Below, one piece after another: positions 49,698 to 58,881 of a stretch of DNA of 64,000 nucleotides. The DNA comes from Muribaculum sp. Lineage in GTDB: Bacteria > Bacteroidota > Bacteroidia > Bacteroidales > Muribaculaceae. Each line of letters starts with the position of its first letter. Position 1 is the stretch's first letter. The notes under the pieces were generated by a model. It was not told the DNA's origin, did no database searches, and was given only the letters and a program-made list of their open reading frames with translations. A program made the position numbers and the translations under genes. Location of the stretch: the NCBI GenBank assembly GCA_009775095.1, contig VSOZ01000006.1, positions 62,001-126,000 of the forward strand. The letters are read 5' to 3'.

Positions 49698-51977
49698 TCA
49701 TACGGTCTGTACCCGTCGTCTTTTGGTACGATAACCGGTATTCAGCAACTTGGCATAGGCACGAAGATATTTACGTAGTCCCGACACGAGTTCCTGCGTT
49801 TCCTGAAGCATATTGAGGTATACATACATCACGGTCATTGCCGAGGTGTCGCCATCATGCAGATGGTCATACAAGCGATGGTATATCTCTGCTATGCGAT
49901 CTTTTATGTCATCACAGCGGTTGCGCAATGTCGGTACCATGTCAGTATCCGATATTTCAAGGGTCGATATCGTATCGTTAAAGAGCTCGGCAGTCTGAGC
50001 GACAATTGCTTCATAGTCCGTGGTATATTGTTTCGGAAGCGGTAGAAAGTTGTTTTCTACATGTTCTTTGCACATCTCGGTTATACGGCGCAGATTATAC
50101 AGCATCGACATACAGCAGTTGTTGGACAGATGAAACCATGCGTTTTTTTCGAGAGCTTTCTCTTTTGACAGCTTGCGCAGACATAAAGTCTCTTTTCTTC
50201 GAGCGCTTTTCAATATGTCCTTTTCTTTTTCAAGATTGCGGTCGTAGCGTGACAGCACTCCGGAATTCTCTTTTATAAAAGCTTCGGTAATCGAAGTGTA
50301 GCTTTGTGACACATATATCATAAACTGCTTTTGTTGGTCTACAACATATGTTTTGAATAAATCCCATACGTCGGTATTTTCCGGAGTACTCAATATAGTC
50401 TGGAAGAGAATATCTTCTTTTTCTTCAGCTTTTTTCTTGCGAAAACGTCGGTTGCTCCTTATTAATATGGCTACAGCCGCAGCCGCTAAGGCTATCATGG
50501 CCCAATGTCCGCCGAGATGCATAAGGAAGACAAGGATGCCGGCTCCTATGAATGCGGCTCCTGCCGTAATAAACCATCCGCCTATTACCGAAATTACTCC
50601 GGTTATGCGGAATACCGCGCTTTCCCGGCTCCAAGCCCTGTCGGAGAGTGATGTTCCCATTGCTACCATGAAGGTTACGAATGTGGTTGATAGCGGTAAT
50701 TTCAATGAAGTACCGAGTGCTATGAGCATTCCCGCGAGCATAAGATTTACCGATGCTCTTATAAGGTCAAAAGCTGCGCCCTGTTCGGTAACGGATTCCG
50801 CACTGTTGAAACGTCGGTTTAACCATATTCTGACTTTGACCGGAGTAACTCTTTTTACCCAATTGATTATTGCCAGCGACCACTTTACCAGACGTCGTGC
50901 TATGCGTGACGAACCGAACATCTCATCGCCGGTACCGTGACTGCTGAGCCCGATCTCCGTTTTCGACACATTGCGAGCTTTCTTGGATGTGGCAAGCGAT
51001 ACGACCATTATCAGGCCGGCACCGATCAGAAAATATACCGGAGTATTGGCCGGAAGGTTCAATGACCCCATCATGAATGTTCTTGGGTCACCGGCGCCAT
51101 TGGCCACATAATCCTGATAGGAGGAAAGGCCGCTCAGGGGCACACCGATAAAGTTTACTAAGTCATTTCCGGCAAATGCCATTGCTAAAGAGAATGTTCC
51201 CATAAGTACTATGACTTTAAGTACATTTATTTTGCAGGCATGGAGCAATTGCATAAGCAGTGTGAAAAATACAAGACAAGATATCAGTATGAGCGGGGTG
51301 TTGTCGTTTATCCAGTTTTTAAGATCCGGGGTCATAAACGACAGGTCTTTGATGCCTTTTATAAGCATAAAATAGATGAGTGCGGTTGAAGCCACACCAC
51401 CGAATATGCCTATTTTCCATTTTAGACCTTTCCGGTAGTTGAATGAAAAGATTATGCGTGATATGAATTGTACTATCGTGCCGAAGACAAATGCGATCGC
51501 TACCGATAAAAATATACCCAATATTACAGACAGAGCTTTTTCCGTATTCAGAAGGTCACTAAGCCCGAGACCCGTAGTGTCGCCGGCCATTTTTAGCAAC
51601 GACACTACAAATGTGGCGCCCAGAAGCTCAAAGACCATTGACACAGTGGTCGATGTAGGCATACCTAATGTATTGAATACGTCAAGTAGTATTATGTCTG
51701 TCACGATTACGGCCATGAATATACAAAGCAGGTCGTAAAACGAAAAGTGCTCCGGTCGGAAAATCCCGTGTCGGGCTATGTCCATCATGCCGTTGCTCAT
51801 GGCCGCACCGATGAATATACCGATAGAAGCTATTATGATTATGTGTTTCAAAGGGGCGGCTTTTGACCCCATTGCAGAATTTAAGAAGTTGACGGCATCA
51901 TTGCTTACACCTACAGATAAGTCAAAAACCGCCAATAAAAACAGAAATACAATAAGACATAGAAACAAAATATCCAT
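49698..51977 (-). CDS. PiT family inorganic phosphate transporter with PhoU-like C-terminal region
   Basis: A 759-residue inner-membrane protein. The two PHO4 repeats are clear: SVGVSNDAVNFLNSAMGSKA near the N-terminus (the GANDxxN-type signature) and the later FAGNDLVNFIGVPLSGL; about 12 helices lie before residue 530. The C-terminal 230 residues are soluble and helical, with RNRCDDIKDRIAEIYHRLYD and LNMLQETQELVSGLRKYLRA, like a PhoU domain fused to the carrier. It would import phosphate with H+ or Na+; the tail may gate transport. Upstream bases carry no clear promoter. Confidence 0.88.
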   Translation of the reverse strand: MDILFLCLIVFLFLLAVFDLSVGVSNDAVNFLNSAMGSKAAPLKHIIIIASIGIFIGAAMSNGMMDIARHGIFRPEHFSFYDLLCIFMAVIVTDIILLDVFNTLGMPTSTTVSMVFELLGATFVVSLLKMAGDTTGLGLSDLLNTEKALSVILGIFLSVAIAFVFGTIVQFISRIIFSFNYRKGLKWKIGIFGGVASTALIYFMLIKGIKDLSFMTPDLKNWINDNTPLILISCLVFFTLLMQLLHACKINVLKVIVLMGTFSLAMAFAGNDLVNFIGVPLSGLSSYQDYVANGAGDPRTFMMGSLNLPANTPVYFLIGAGLIMVVSLATSKKARNVSKTEIGLSSHGTGDEMFGSSRIARRLVKWSLAIINWVKRVTPVKVRIWLNRRFNSAESVTEQGAAFDLIRASVNLMLAGMLIALGTSLKLPLSTTFVTFMVAMGTSLSDRAWSRESAVFRITGVISVIGGWFITAGAAFIGAGILVFLMHLGGHWAMIALAAAAVAILIRSNRRFRKKKAEEKEDILFQTILSTPENTDVWDLFKTYVVDQQKQFMIYVSQSYTSITEAFIKENSGVLSRYDRNLEKEKDILKSARRKETLCLRKLSKEKALEKNAWFHLSNNCCMSMLYNLRRITEMCKEHVENNFLPLPKQYTTDYEAIVAQTAELFNDTISTLEISDTDMVPTLRNRCDDIKDRIAEIYHRLYDHLHDGDTSAMTVMYVYLNMLQETQELVSGLRKYLRAYAKLLNTGYRTKRRRVQTV

Positions 51978-52062
51978 AACTTTCTTTTTTGTGCAAAGAA
52001 ACGCCTATTTTGTTTCAAAAACATTTCAAAATTCTTAACCTTTAATTAAAAGGAGACCAATG

Positions 52063-52090
52063 TAAAAAGGCGACCATATGGGGCCGCCTT
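52063..52090 (-). terminator. Intrinsic terminator of the tRNA-Arg gene
   Basis: On the minus strand AAGGCG (52085-52090) pairs with CGCCTT (52067-52072), then TTTTT. It begins one base past the tRNA 3' end. Confidence 0.75.
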
Positions 52091-52091
52091 G

Positions 52092-52163
52092 TATTCCCGT
52101 GGGGAGTCGAACCCCAATCGATGGAACCGGAATCCATTATTCTATCCATTGAACTACGGGAAC
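52092..52163 (-). tRNA. tRNA-Arg (anticodon CCG)
   Basis: A 72-nt minus-strand cloverleaf: acceptor GTTCCCG/CGGGAAT (first pair G-U), D arm GTTC/GAAT, anticodon arm ATGGA-TTCCGGT-TCCAT giving anticodon CCG, T arm TGGGG-TTCGACT-CCCCA, discriminator A. CCA is not encoded. It reads CGG codons. Confidence 0.95.
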
Positions 52164-52185
52164 AGATTCTCATGATTTCTGTATG

Positions 52186-52216
52186 CAAAAGTACAAAAGT
52201 TTTTGTAGTTTTGCAA
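52186..52216 (-). promoter_or_regulatory. Overlapping divergent promoters of tRNA-Arg and ung
   Basis: For the tRNA: minus-strand TTG (52214-52216) and TACTTTTG (52186-52193), 20 bases apart. For ung: plus-strand TAGTTTTG (52206-52213) forms a -7 box about 30 bases before the ATG. The two elements interleave. Confidence 0.5.
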
Positions 52217-52242
52217 ATGAAGAATAAACAGAATCACGCCCG

Positions 52243-52917
52243 ATGAATGTAAGAATAGACCCTACTTGGAAGTCGGAACTTGCCCAAGAATGGGAGAAGC
52301 CTTATTTTGAAGAACTTACTGAATATGTAAGAGGCGAGTACCGTAACCCTGCCGTTACCGTGTATCCGCCTGCCGCAAAAATATTTTCTGCATTTGACGA
52401 ATGCCCGTTCGATAAAGTTAAAGTTGTTATTTTAGGTCAGGATCCTTATCACGGTCCCGGACAGGCCAACGGCCTTTGCTTTTCCGTAGGACCGGGTGTT
52501 CAGTTGCCGCCGTCGTTGGTAAACATATTTAAGGAGGTGCAGGATGATTTCGCATTGCCGGAGGCCCCGACCGACGGCGACTTGTCGCGGTGGGCCCGTC
52601 AGGGTGTTCTGTTGCTTAACTCTACTCTTACCGTAGAAGCGCATAGACCTACGTCGCATCAGGGTCGCGGATGGGAAACATTTACCGATGAAGTTATTAT
52701 GCGGCTTAACAATGACCGTGAAAACCTCGTGTTTATACTTTGGGGTTCATATGCTATTAAAAAAGGTGCTTTCATAGATCGAAACCGTCACTGCGTTATA
52801 ACATCGCCTCATCCTTCGCCATTGTCGGCTTACCGGGGATTTTTCGGTTCTCGGCCTTTTAGCAAAGCAAATGATTATCTTATTCAACACAATCAGACAC
52901 CAATAGACTGGAAATGA
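52243..52917 (+). CDS. ung: Uracil-DNA glycosylase
   Basis: A 224-residue family 1 UDG that removes uracil from DNA. The water-activating Asp67 lies in ILGQDPYHGPGQANGLCFSV; the uracil-binding and Leu/His loop is HPSPLSAYRGFFGSRPF (about 188-204); LLLNSTLTVE supplies the pyrimidine-recognition Asn. The length is normal. It overlaps the next gene by four bases and heads a four-gene overlapping run. Confidence 0.97.
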   Translation: MNVRIDPTWKSELAQEWEKPYFEELTEYVRGEYRNPAVTVYPPAAKIFSAFDECPFDKVKVVILGQDPYHGPGQANGLCFSVGPGVQLPPSLVNIFKEVQDDFALPEAPTDGDLSRWARQGVLLLNSTLTVEAHRPTSHQGRGWETFTDEVIMRLNNDRENLVFILWGSYAIKKGAFIDRNRHCVITSPHPSPLSAYRGFFGSRPFSKANDYLIQHNQTPIDWK

Positions 52918-53333
52918 ACAATTCTATAACACTTGACGAACGTATAGAAGCGGCTCGTGCTCTGCGTAAACAGGGCTACAACTGCTCTCAATGTGTATTT
53001 ATGGTTTTCAATGACGTACACGGACTATCGCCTGAGGATGCTTTTCGTATTATCGGCGGTCTGGGTGGCGGAGTAGGCGGTCAGCATCATGTGTGCGGTA
53101 CCGTATCGGCCATGTCAACTGTTTTGAGCAGTGTATATTATGATGTCCCGGCGAAAAAAATCGCTGCTTATGGCGCGATAAAAGATTGTTGCGGCCGGTT
53201 CAGCGACATGAACGGTTCGGTAATATGTGCCGAATTACTTGCCGATACCCCCCGCCGTAAACCATGTATGGCTTATATAGAAGATTCGATAACTATACTA
53301 CATAAGTATCTGACAGAATGTGGCGGTTGCTGA
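52914..53333 (+). CDS. C-GCAxxG-C-C family protein
   Basis: A 139-residue Cys-rich protein. NCSQCVFMVF, GLGGGVGGQHHVCGTVSAMS, DCCGRFSDMNGSVICAELL and the terminal CGGC follow the spacing of the C_GCAxxG_C_C family, here with the central motif as CGTVSA rather than CGAVSG. Members are thought to be redox-active or metal-binding, with no fixed reaction. Its start overlaps ung and its end overlaps the plug-protein gene by 16 bases. Confidence 0.82.
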   Translation: MNNSITLDERIEAARALRKQGYNCSQCVFMVFNDVHGLSPEDAFRIIGGLGGGVGGQHHVCGTVSAMSTVLSSVYYDVPAKKIAAYGAIKDCCGRFSDMNGSVICAELLADTPRRKPCMAYIEDSITILHKYLTECGGC

Positions 53334-54574
53334 CATTGACATTGTTGTATGTCATGCCGACGATAACCGCTTGGGCCGCAGATACGAAGACCGGTATATT
53401 CGACTCCCGATTTCGCACGTTGCAAATAGAACTTGAAGGGCGCGACATGTTGCCAGCCGTAATGACTCTCGGAGGCAACGATACGCTTGTCATCAGTTTT
53501 GATGAATTGGCTGAAGATCACAGTTACTTGCGTTATTCACTGACTCACTGCGATGCATCTTGGCATCCTTCGGCGTTGGTCTACAGCGAGTATATTGATG
53601 GATTCAACGAGGGCGCGATAACTGACTTCGAGTTATCTGAAGCTACAACGATGCACTATGTGCACTATCGTATCGTTATACCTGATGACGATATACGAAT
53701 CAAATTGTCAGGTAACTATCTTTTGAAAGTGTATCGGGAAGAAGATCCGGACAAAACCCTGCTGCAAGCGCGATTTTCTGTCAGCGAGAATAGCGTCGGC
53801 ATAGCGGCCGAGGTCACATCAAGGACCGATATTGATACTAACGACCGTCACCAACAGTTGATGCTGGCCGTAGATGTGGGGCGGGCACGCGTCAATGACA
53901 TTTATTCTGATCTAAAAATTGAAATAAGCCAAAACGGACGTCTTGACAATACGGTTATGCTGACAGCGCCGCAACGTGTTTCCGGCGGCAAAGCATATTA
54001 TGAACATATACGTCAACTGATTTTTCCGGCGGGCAATGAGTACAGACGCTTTGAGATATCGTCAGTCACTTATCCCGGCATGAATGTTGCCGGTATCACA
54101 TACTCGGATCCGTATTATCATGCCGATCTGTACACCGATGCCGTACGTGCCGGTCGGCCTTATGCTTATGACATGACGCAGCACGGACGTTATAAGATAA
54201 GGGAATACAATTCTTCGGAAAGCGACATTCAGGCTGATTACATGCTTACTCACTTCTCTCTTGACAGTCAGCGAATGACCGGGTATGATATATATATTGA
54301 CGGAGACCTCGGGTACCGACGCTTTTCCCCGGAGACAAAAATGCATTACAATGATGAGCTGTCAAGATATAAAGCTGTCATGCTTTTGAAGCAGGGAGCT
54401 TATAACTACAGTTACATTGCCGTGCCGTCAGGCTCTGACCGAGGATTCACATCGGTCGTGGAGGGCGACTTTTATCAGACAGTTAATGAATATACAATAA
54501 AAGTATACTATCGTGCGCCGGGTTCGCGTTATGACCGTCTGCTCGGTGTCACTACAATATTTTCCGGTAAATAA
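53318..54574 (+). CDS. DUF5103 protein, type IX secretion plug-protein family
   Basis: A 418-residue secreted protein with a signal peptide (MWRLLTLTLLYVMPTITAWA). The N-terminal domain (YLRYSLTHCDASWHPS, then SEYIDGFNEGAITDFELSEA) is the diagnostic part of DUF5103; members include the Plug of the T9SS translocon SprA, which closes its pore toward the periplasm. Nearly all the rest is beta-rich. It overlaps its neighbours by 16 bases and one base, so it is translated from the ung-led transcript. Its presence implies a T9SS in this organism. Confidence 0.85.
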   Translation: MWRLLTLTLLYVMPTITAWAADTKTGIFDSRFRTLQIELEGRDMLPAVMTLGGNDTLVISFDELAEDHSYLRYSLTHCDASWHPSALVYSEYIDGFNEGAITDFELSEATTMHYVHYRIVIPDDDIRIKLSGNYLLKVYREEDPDKTLLQARFSVSENSVGIAAEVTSRTDIDTNDRHQQLMLAVDVGRARVNDIYSDLKIEISQNGRLDNTVMLTAPQRVSGGKAYYEHIRQLIFPAGNEYRRFEISSVTYPGMNVAGITYSDPYYHADLYTDAVRAGRPYAYDMTQHGRYKIREYNSSESDIQADYMLTHFSLDSQRMTGYDIYIDGDLGYRRFSPETKMHYNDELSRYKAVMLLKQGAYNYSYIAVPSGSDRGFTSVVEGDFYQTVNEYTIKVYYRAPGSRYDRLLGVTTIFSGK

Positions 54575-55182
54575 TGGAAGAAAAAGAAGAAATCATGCTA
54601 CAGATACAGGATAAACTCGTAAGTCTTGATCTTGCCGAACGCTATTTCTGCTGCGATCTTGACAAGTGTCTCGGCGAATGCTGCATAGAGGGCGACGCCG
54701 GTGCTCCCATAACCCGGGAGGAGTACGAAAAGTTGAAAGAGATACTGCCTATAGTTTATGATGACCTTACACCTGCGGCCCGCAGGGAGATTGAGGAAAA
54801 TGGAGTAGGGTACATTGATGAAGAGGGCGATCTCGTGACATCTATAGTTGATGGAAAGAATTGTGTGTTCACATGCTATGGCGAAGGTGGCATGTGCTAT
54901 TGCGCTATTGAGAAGGCTTATCGCGAAGGACGCATACCCGATTTTCGTAAACCCGTATCCTGTTATCTATATCCTGTAAGGGTTACAAAATATCCCTCGT
55001 TCACTGCCGTTAACTATCATCGGTGGAAAATCTGTAAGGCGGCCGAATTGCTGGGGCGCAAAGAGGGCATACGTTTATATCGGTTCTTAAAAGAACCACT
55101 CTCCGCCTGTTTCGGCAGAGAGTGGTATGATGAGCTTGCACTTGCTTGCGAGGCCTATCTCGAACAATACGGCGATCAATGA
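54574..55182 (+). CDS. DUF3109 family protein
   Basis: A 202-residue soluble protein with clustered cysteines: YFCCDLDKCLGECCIEGDAG (about 22-41), CVFTCYGEGGMCYCAIE (about 91-107) and a further Cys in KPVSCYLYPVRV. This matches DUF3109, related to the YkgJ zinc/iron-cluster group; the function is unknown. Met8 (54595) is an alternative start. It begins on the last base of the plug gene's stop and converges on the TolC-like gene with a seven-base overlap. Confidence 0.82.
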   Translation: MEEKEEIMLQIQDKLVSLDLAERYFCCDLDKCLGECCIEGDAGAPITREEYEKLKEILPIVYDDLTPAARREIEENGVGYIDEEGDLVTSIVDGKNCVFTCYGEGGMCYCAIEKAYREGRIPDFRKPVSCYLYPVRVTKYPSFTAVNYHRWKICKAAELLGRKEGIRLYRFLKEPLSACFGREWYDELALACEAYLEQYGDQ

Positions 55183-56471
55183 GGCTGACTGTAGAACGTC
55201 AGTATACGGGTGCGCAGTATTAGTTCATAACGAGCCTGTATGCGCTCGGCGGTTGTGCGCATGGCTTTTGCTTTTGCCTGCTCGTACTCTGTCGGTGTCG
55301 CGCGACCGATATTGTACTTTTCTCTCATGGCTTCAAAAGCTTTGTTTGCGGTATCTTCAGCGATGATGCTCGCTTTCAGCTTCTTATCGGCTCCATCGGC
55401 GCGATAGTAGGCCTGCTGTATTGATTTGAACAGGGTCTGCTCGGCTTGATCATATTGCAATTGTGCATTTATGCGCTGTACTTTGGCTCTTCTTACAGAA
55501 TTTCTGGTTGACAGAGCGTCAAATATGGGTATGTTGAGTGAAAAACCGAAATAAGTGCTGTAGTTATTTTTCATCTGTCGGGCAAAACCGTCATTTTCAT
55601 ATCCGGTGACTTTATAGTAGCTGCTACCTATACCGGCATTGAACGACAGAGTCGGTAGATATCCGCTTTTGGCAAGCGAGATGTTTTTATCCGAAGCGTC
55701 TATATTCAGACGTGCCGCACGCAATGAATGGTTATATTGCAGAGCTGACGCATAGGCATCGGCCGGCGATATGATCATTTCGTTGTCCTCGTCAAGCGGC
55801 TCCACGTCAAAATCCTCTATGTCATCAAGTTCGAGTAGCTGTGTGAGGTCTACTATGGCAAGGCGTATGTCGTTGGCTGTCTGCGATAGATTCAGTTCGT
55901 CCTGAGCAAGCTGCGCTTTAGCTTCGAGCATATCCACTTCCGGTATTTTTCCGGCTTCGAGCAACGCTTCCTGACGTGTCAACTCATATCGTGAAAGCTC
56001 CACTTGATTTTTTGCGACATCATTCAGCTCCTTCGTATACAAGACTTGAAGGTATGCTGCTATAACATTAAGCGTTATCTCCTCTTTGGCCGCCTCATAT
56101 TGTTCCATTACAGTAGCGAGATTGGCTTTGGCCAGTGCCACCTGACGTGTTGTCGACATACCGGAAAATAGAGACAGGCTCAATGATGCGCCCCACTGGA
56201 AGTTTGACGTATTACGGTCGGCATAGGTGTTTTCAGCTGTAAGACCGCGTCCTATGTTCCATGACTGTCCGGCATTGGCCGAGACAGAAGGGAGGTATCG
56301 CGACTTTGCATCGGTAACTGATTGCCGCGATGACAGGCGGTCGGCGTCGCGCATTTTGACCGTTATATTATTTTCGACCGCGTAGTCTATGCAGCGTTCA
56401 AGGCTCCAGTTCTCGGCTGCAGCCATCATGGATACCGACATGAACGCAGCTGTGAGTATATGTAAATTCAT
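55176..56471 (-). CDS. TolC family outer-membrane efflux channel
   Basis: A 431-residue protein with a signal peptide (MNLHILTAAFMSVSMMAAA) and two repeats of long amphipathic helices with outer-membrane strands: WSLERCIDYAVENNITVKMR, LSLFSGMSTTRQVALAKANL, YASALQYNHSLRAARLNIDA and FSLNIPIFDALSTRNSVRRA. TolC trimers form the exit duct of tripartite pumps. It is the last gene of the adaptor-permease-ATPase operon, 30 bases after the adaptor gene. Confidence 0.92.
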   Translation of the reverse strand: MNLHILTAAFMSVSMMAAAENWSLERCIDYAVENNITVKMRDADRLSSRQSVTDAKSRYLPSVSANAGQSWNIGRGLTAENTYADRNTSNFQWGASLSLSLFSGMSTTRQVALAKANLATVMEQYEAAKEEITLNVIAAYLQVLYTKELNDVAKNQVELSRYELTRQEALLEAGKIPEVDMLEAKAQLAQDELNLSQTANDIRLAIVDLTQLLELDDIEDFDVEPLDEDNEMIISPADAYASALQYNHSLRAARLNIDASDKNISLAKSGYLPTLSFNAGIGSSYYKVTGYENDGFARQMKNNYSTYFGFSLNIPIFDALSTRNSVRRAKVQRINAQLQYDQAEQTLFKSIQQAYYRADGADKKLKASIIAEDTANKAFEAMREKYNIGRATPTEYEQAKAKAMRTTAERIQARYELILRTRILTFYSQPH

Positions 56472-56501
56472 AATTGTCTAAACTTATCTACCTTGCGTTT
56501 A

Positions 56502-57599
56502 TCAATCTTTTATCTCGTTTCCGCGTAGACGTACGTCCTTGTCTATACCTGACTTGACTTCGATTTTTATACCGTCGGAAAGTCCGGTGGCAATAACGCG
56601 GCGTTCAAACTTCTGTGCCGGAACGGAGTCAGTAAGGCAGTAAACAAAAGTGCTGTCGCCGACCCATTCTATGACGCTTTCAGGTATTGTCAGCACACCT
56701 TTTGCACTGTTAAGCTCTATCGCGGCGTTGGCGCTGTAGCCGGCGCGTAGCTGTACCGAGTCAGGGACTTGTATGGCGGCTTTTATTTCAAATGTATTTG
56801 AACCGTTCTCTTCGGTACTTTTTGGTGCGATATATTCGATAACTGCCGTAGGCGCTATGTCGGGAAGTGCTCCTATCGACACGGTTGTATTCATACCCTG
56901 ACTTAGAAGTCCTACTTCGGTCTCGTCAACTTTACCTTTAAATATAAGATTGTTCATGTCGGCAATCTTTGCGACTGTTGTTCCGTCATTCATCGTGTTG
57001 GCCTGTATGACCGAAGTACCGACTTTTACGGGCACTTCAAGTATGAGCCCGTCGATAGTAGCGCGTACGAGCGTGTTGCTCTGCTGAGCGTTAAGGCTCG
57101 ATATACCGTCGCGCACGATTGAAAGAGCATCGACGGCTGCATCATACTCTGCCTGAGCTTTTTTGTATGTCGACTGTGACTGCTCGTACTCTTCACGGCT
57201 CACAAACTTTTTGCCGTAAAGCGATTTGGTCCTGTCATACTCTGATCGGCTCTGGTCAAGCGATATACGAGCTACCTCAACGCGGTTTTGTGCCGATGAC
57301 AGCTGCGACTCTTCGGGTATGACTTTTATCTTTGCTATGATGTCGCCCTCTTTTACCAAGTCGCCGGGTTCTACGTTGATCTCCGAAATTATACCGGATA
57401 TTTGCGGTTTGATCTCGATTTCATCACGCGGTTCTATTTTACCCGTCAGTACGGTGCTGCGTGTTATGTCGCCTGTCTCGGGAGTTACGAGTTCATAGAC
57501 GGTCTCTTTTGATTTTGAATTGTAGAACAGGTAGACGAACGTGCCCACAAAAATCAGTGCTATCACCGTCCACATCAAGATTTTAAATACTTTTTTCAT
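56502..57599 (-). CDS. Periplasmic adaptor (HlyD/MacA-type)
   Basis: A 365-residue membrane-fusion protein with an N-terminal anchor (about 7-25), a lipoyl-like half motif (IKPQISGIISEINVEPGDLV, about 62-81), a coiled hairpin (about 100-165, QSRSEYDRTKSLYGKKFVSR), the second lipoyl half (LVRATIDGLILEVPVKVGTS) and beta-barrel/MPD domains. It links inner-membrane MacB-like permeases to the TolC-like channel. It lies 22 bases after the second permease gene. Confidence 0.92.
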   Translation of the reverse strand: MKKVFKILMWTVIALIFVGTFVYLFYNSKSKETVYELVTPETGDITRSTVLTGKIEPRDEIEIKPQISGIISEINVEPGDLVKEGDIIAKIKVIPEESQLSSAQNRVEVARISLDQSRSEYDRTKSLYGKKFVSREEYEQSQSTYKKAQAEYDAAVDALSIVRDGISSLNAQQSNTLVRATIDGLILEVPVKVGTSVIQANTMNDGTTVAKIADMNNLIFKGKVDETEVGLLSQGMNTTVSIGALPDIAPTAVIEYIAPKSTEENGSNTFEIKAAIQVPDSVQLRAGYSANAAIELNSAKGVLTIPESVIEWVGDSTFVYCLTDSVPAQKFERRVIATGLSDGIKIEVKSGIDKDVRLRGNEIKD

Positions 57600-57621
57600 C
57601 GTGGTTATGTAATTTTATTGT

Positions 57622-58869
57622 TTATTTATCATTAAGAGCTTCGATCGGTTTTATACGCATGGCTTTGATGGCCGGTATGATGCCCGCAGCCGTACCGAGT
57701 GAGAGGAAGAGAACAAGTATATATATGGCGTTCATGAACGTAAGCTGGAAACGTGCCATCTCTCCGGTTTCGTCAGCTGACCCGTAGGCTACCGCCGACA
57801 GTATGAGTACGGCAAAACATATGCCGGCTGTTCCTGCAACAAGGGTAAGCACCACACTCTCCGAGAGTATCTGCATGATTATATCACGCGGCTTGGCACC
57901 GATGGCACGTCGTATGCCTATCTCCTGAGTACGTTCTTTTACTATTATCCACATTATGTTGCCTACGCCGATTATACCGGCCATAAGCGAGCCGAGACCT
58001 ACAAACAGCACGAGTATGTCAACACCGGTAAACATATTGTCGACCATCTCGAATTCTTTGGAGATGTCCATGAATCTTATGGCTTGAGTGTCTTCGGGAT
58101 GAATAGGGTGTGCCGCACGCAGTATACGCTCTATTCTCGGTTGTAGGTCGCTTGGCTTGATGCCCTGCTTGGCTGTGAACAGCATGAAGTCTATATTGTT
58201 GCCGAGATTGTAGGCTCTGCGCATCATGGATATCGGTACGACGACCATGTCATCAAGCCGTCCGTTGATGTTAAGCTCCGATTTCTGTCCGGCTACGCCG
58301 ACCACCCTGTAGTATATATTGTCCATCGATATGAATTTTCCTATAGGATCATCACCTCTGAAAAGCTCGTCGGCAATCCTTTTGCCTATCACACATACTT
58401 TGCGGTCATTGTATTCGTCGGCTTCATTGATGAAGCGTCCGTTATAGATTATGGGTTCGTTTATTTTCGGATATTCGCTTGACACGCCTTGAATGTAGCT
58501 TGATACAGTCTTGGAACCGAAAGCGGCATTGGTATTCCGCGTGGCTATCGGCGTTAACGCGTCTATTCCCGATACGGAGCGGCGTATGTTGTCTACATCT
58601 GATTGGGTAACAGTCCACCACATGCCCTTGCTGTAACCTCGATAGGGCATAGTTATAGGCCGGGAATGCACAAGCGCCGTATTGGTGGCGAAGCCTGAAA
58701 ATTGTCGCCGAAGTAAATCCTGCAGACCTTGTGCTCCGCCCCACAGCATGGCAAGCATGGCTGTGCCCCAGAATATACCGAATGCAGTCAGGAAAGTGCG
58801 GGTTTTGTTGCGTGCAAGGGTTGCGGTTATCTCTTTCCAGTTGTCTATGTCAAAAATAGGATTTTTCAT
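57622..58869 (-). CDS. MacB-like ABC transporter permease (second)
   Basis: A 415-residue protein with the MacB/FtsX plan: an N-terminal helix (about 22-45), a large periplasmic MacB_PCD domain (about 50-265), and three C-terminal helices (about 285-400) in the FtsX core, including VKERTQEIGIRRAIGAKPRD. It resembles the preceding permease and the two probably form a heterodimer, each lacking an ATPase domain, energised by the ATPase encoded at 60101. Substrate unknown. Confidence 0.9.
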   Translation of the reverse strand: MKNPIFDIDNWKEITATLARNKTRTFLTAFGIFWGTAMLAMLWGGAQGLQDLLRRQFSGFATNTALVHSRPITMPYRGYSKGMWWTVTQSDVDNIRRSVSGIDALTPIATRNTNAAFGSKTVSSYIQGVSSEYPKINEPIIYNGRFINEADEYNDRKVCVIGKRIADELFRGDDPIGKFISMDNIYYRVVGVAGQKSELNINGRLDDMVVVPISMMRRAYNLGNNIDFMLFTAKQGIKPSDLQPRIERILRAAHPIHPEDTQAIRFMDISKEFEMVDNMFTGVDILVLFVGLGSLMAGIIGVGNIMWIIVKERTQEIGIRRAIGAKPRDIIMQILSESVVLTLVAGTAGICFAVLILSAVAYGSADETGEMARFQLTFMNAIYILVLFLSLGTAAGIIPAIKAMRIKPIEALNDK

Positions 58870-58881
58870 CGAAAATATTTT

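Noticed and set aside
50353..50940. Plus-strand ORF of 195 codons inside the phosphate transporter gene
   Set aside because: Mirror of membrane-segment codons; not supported by any signal.
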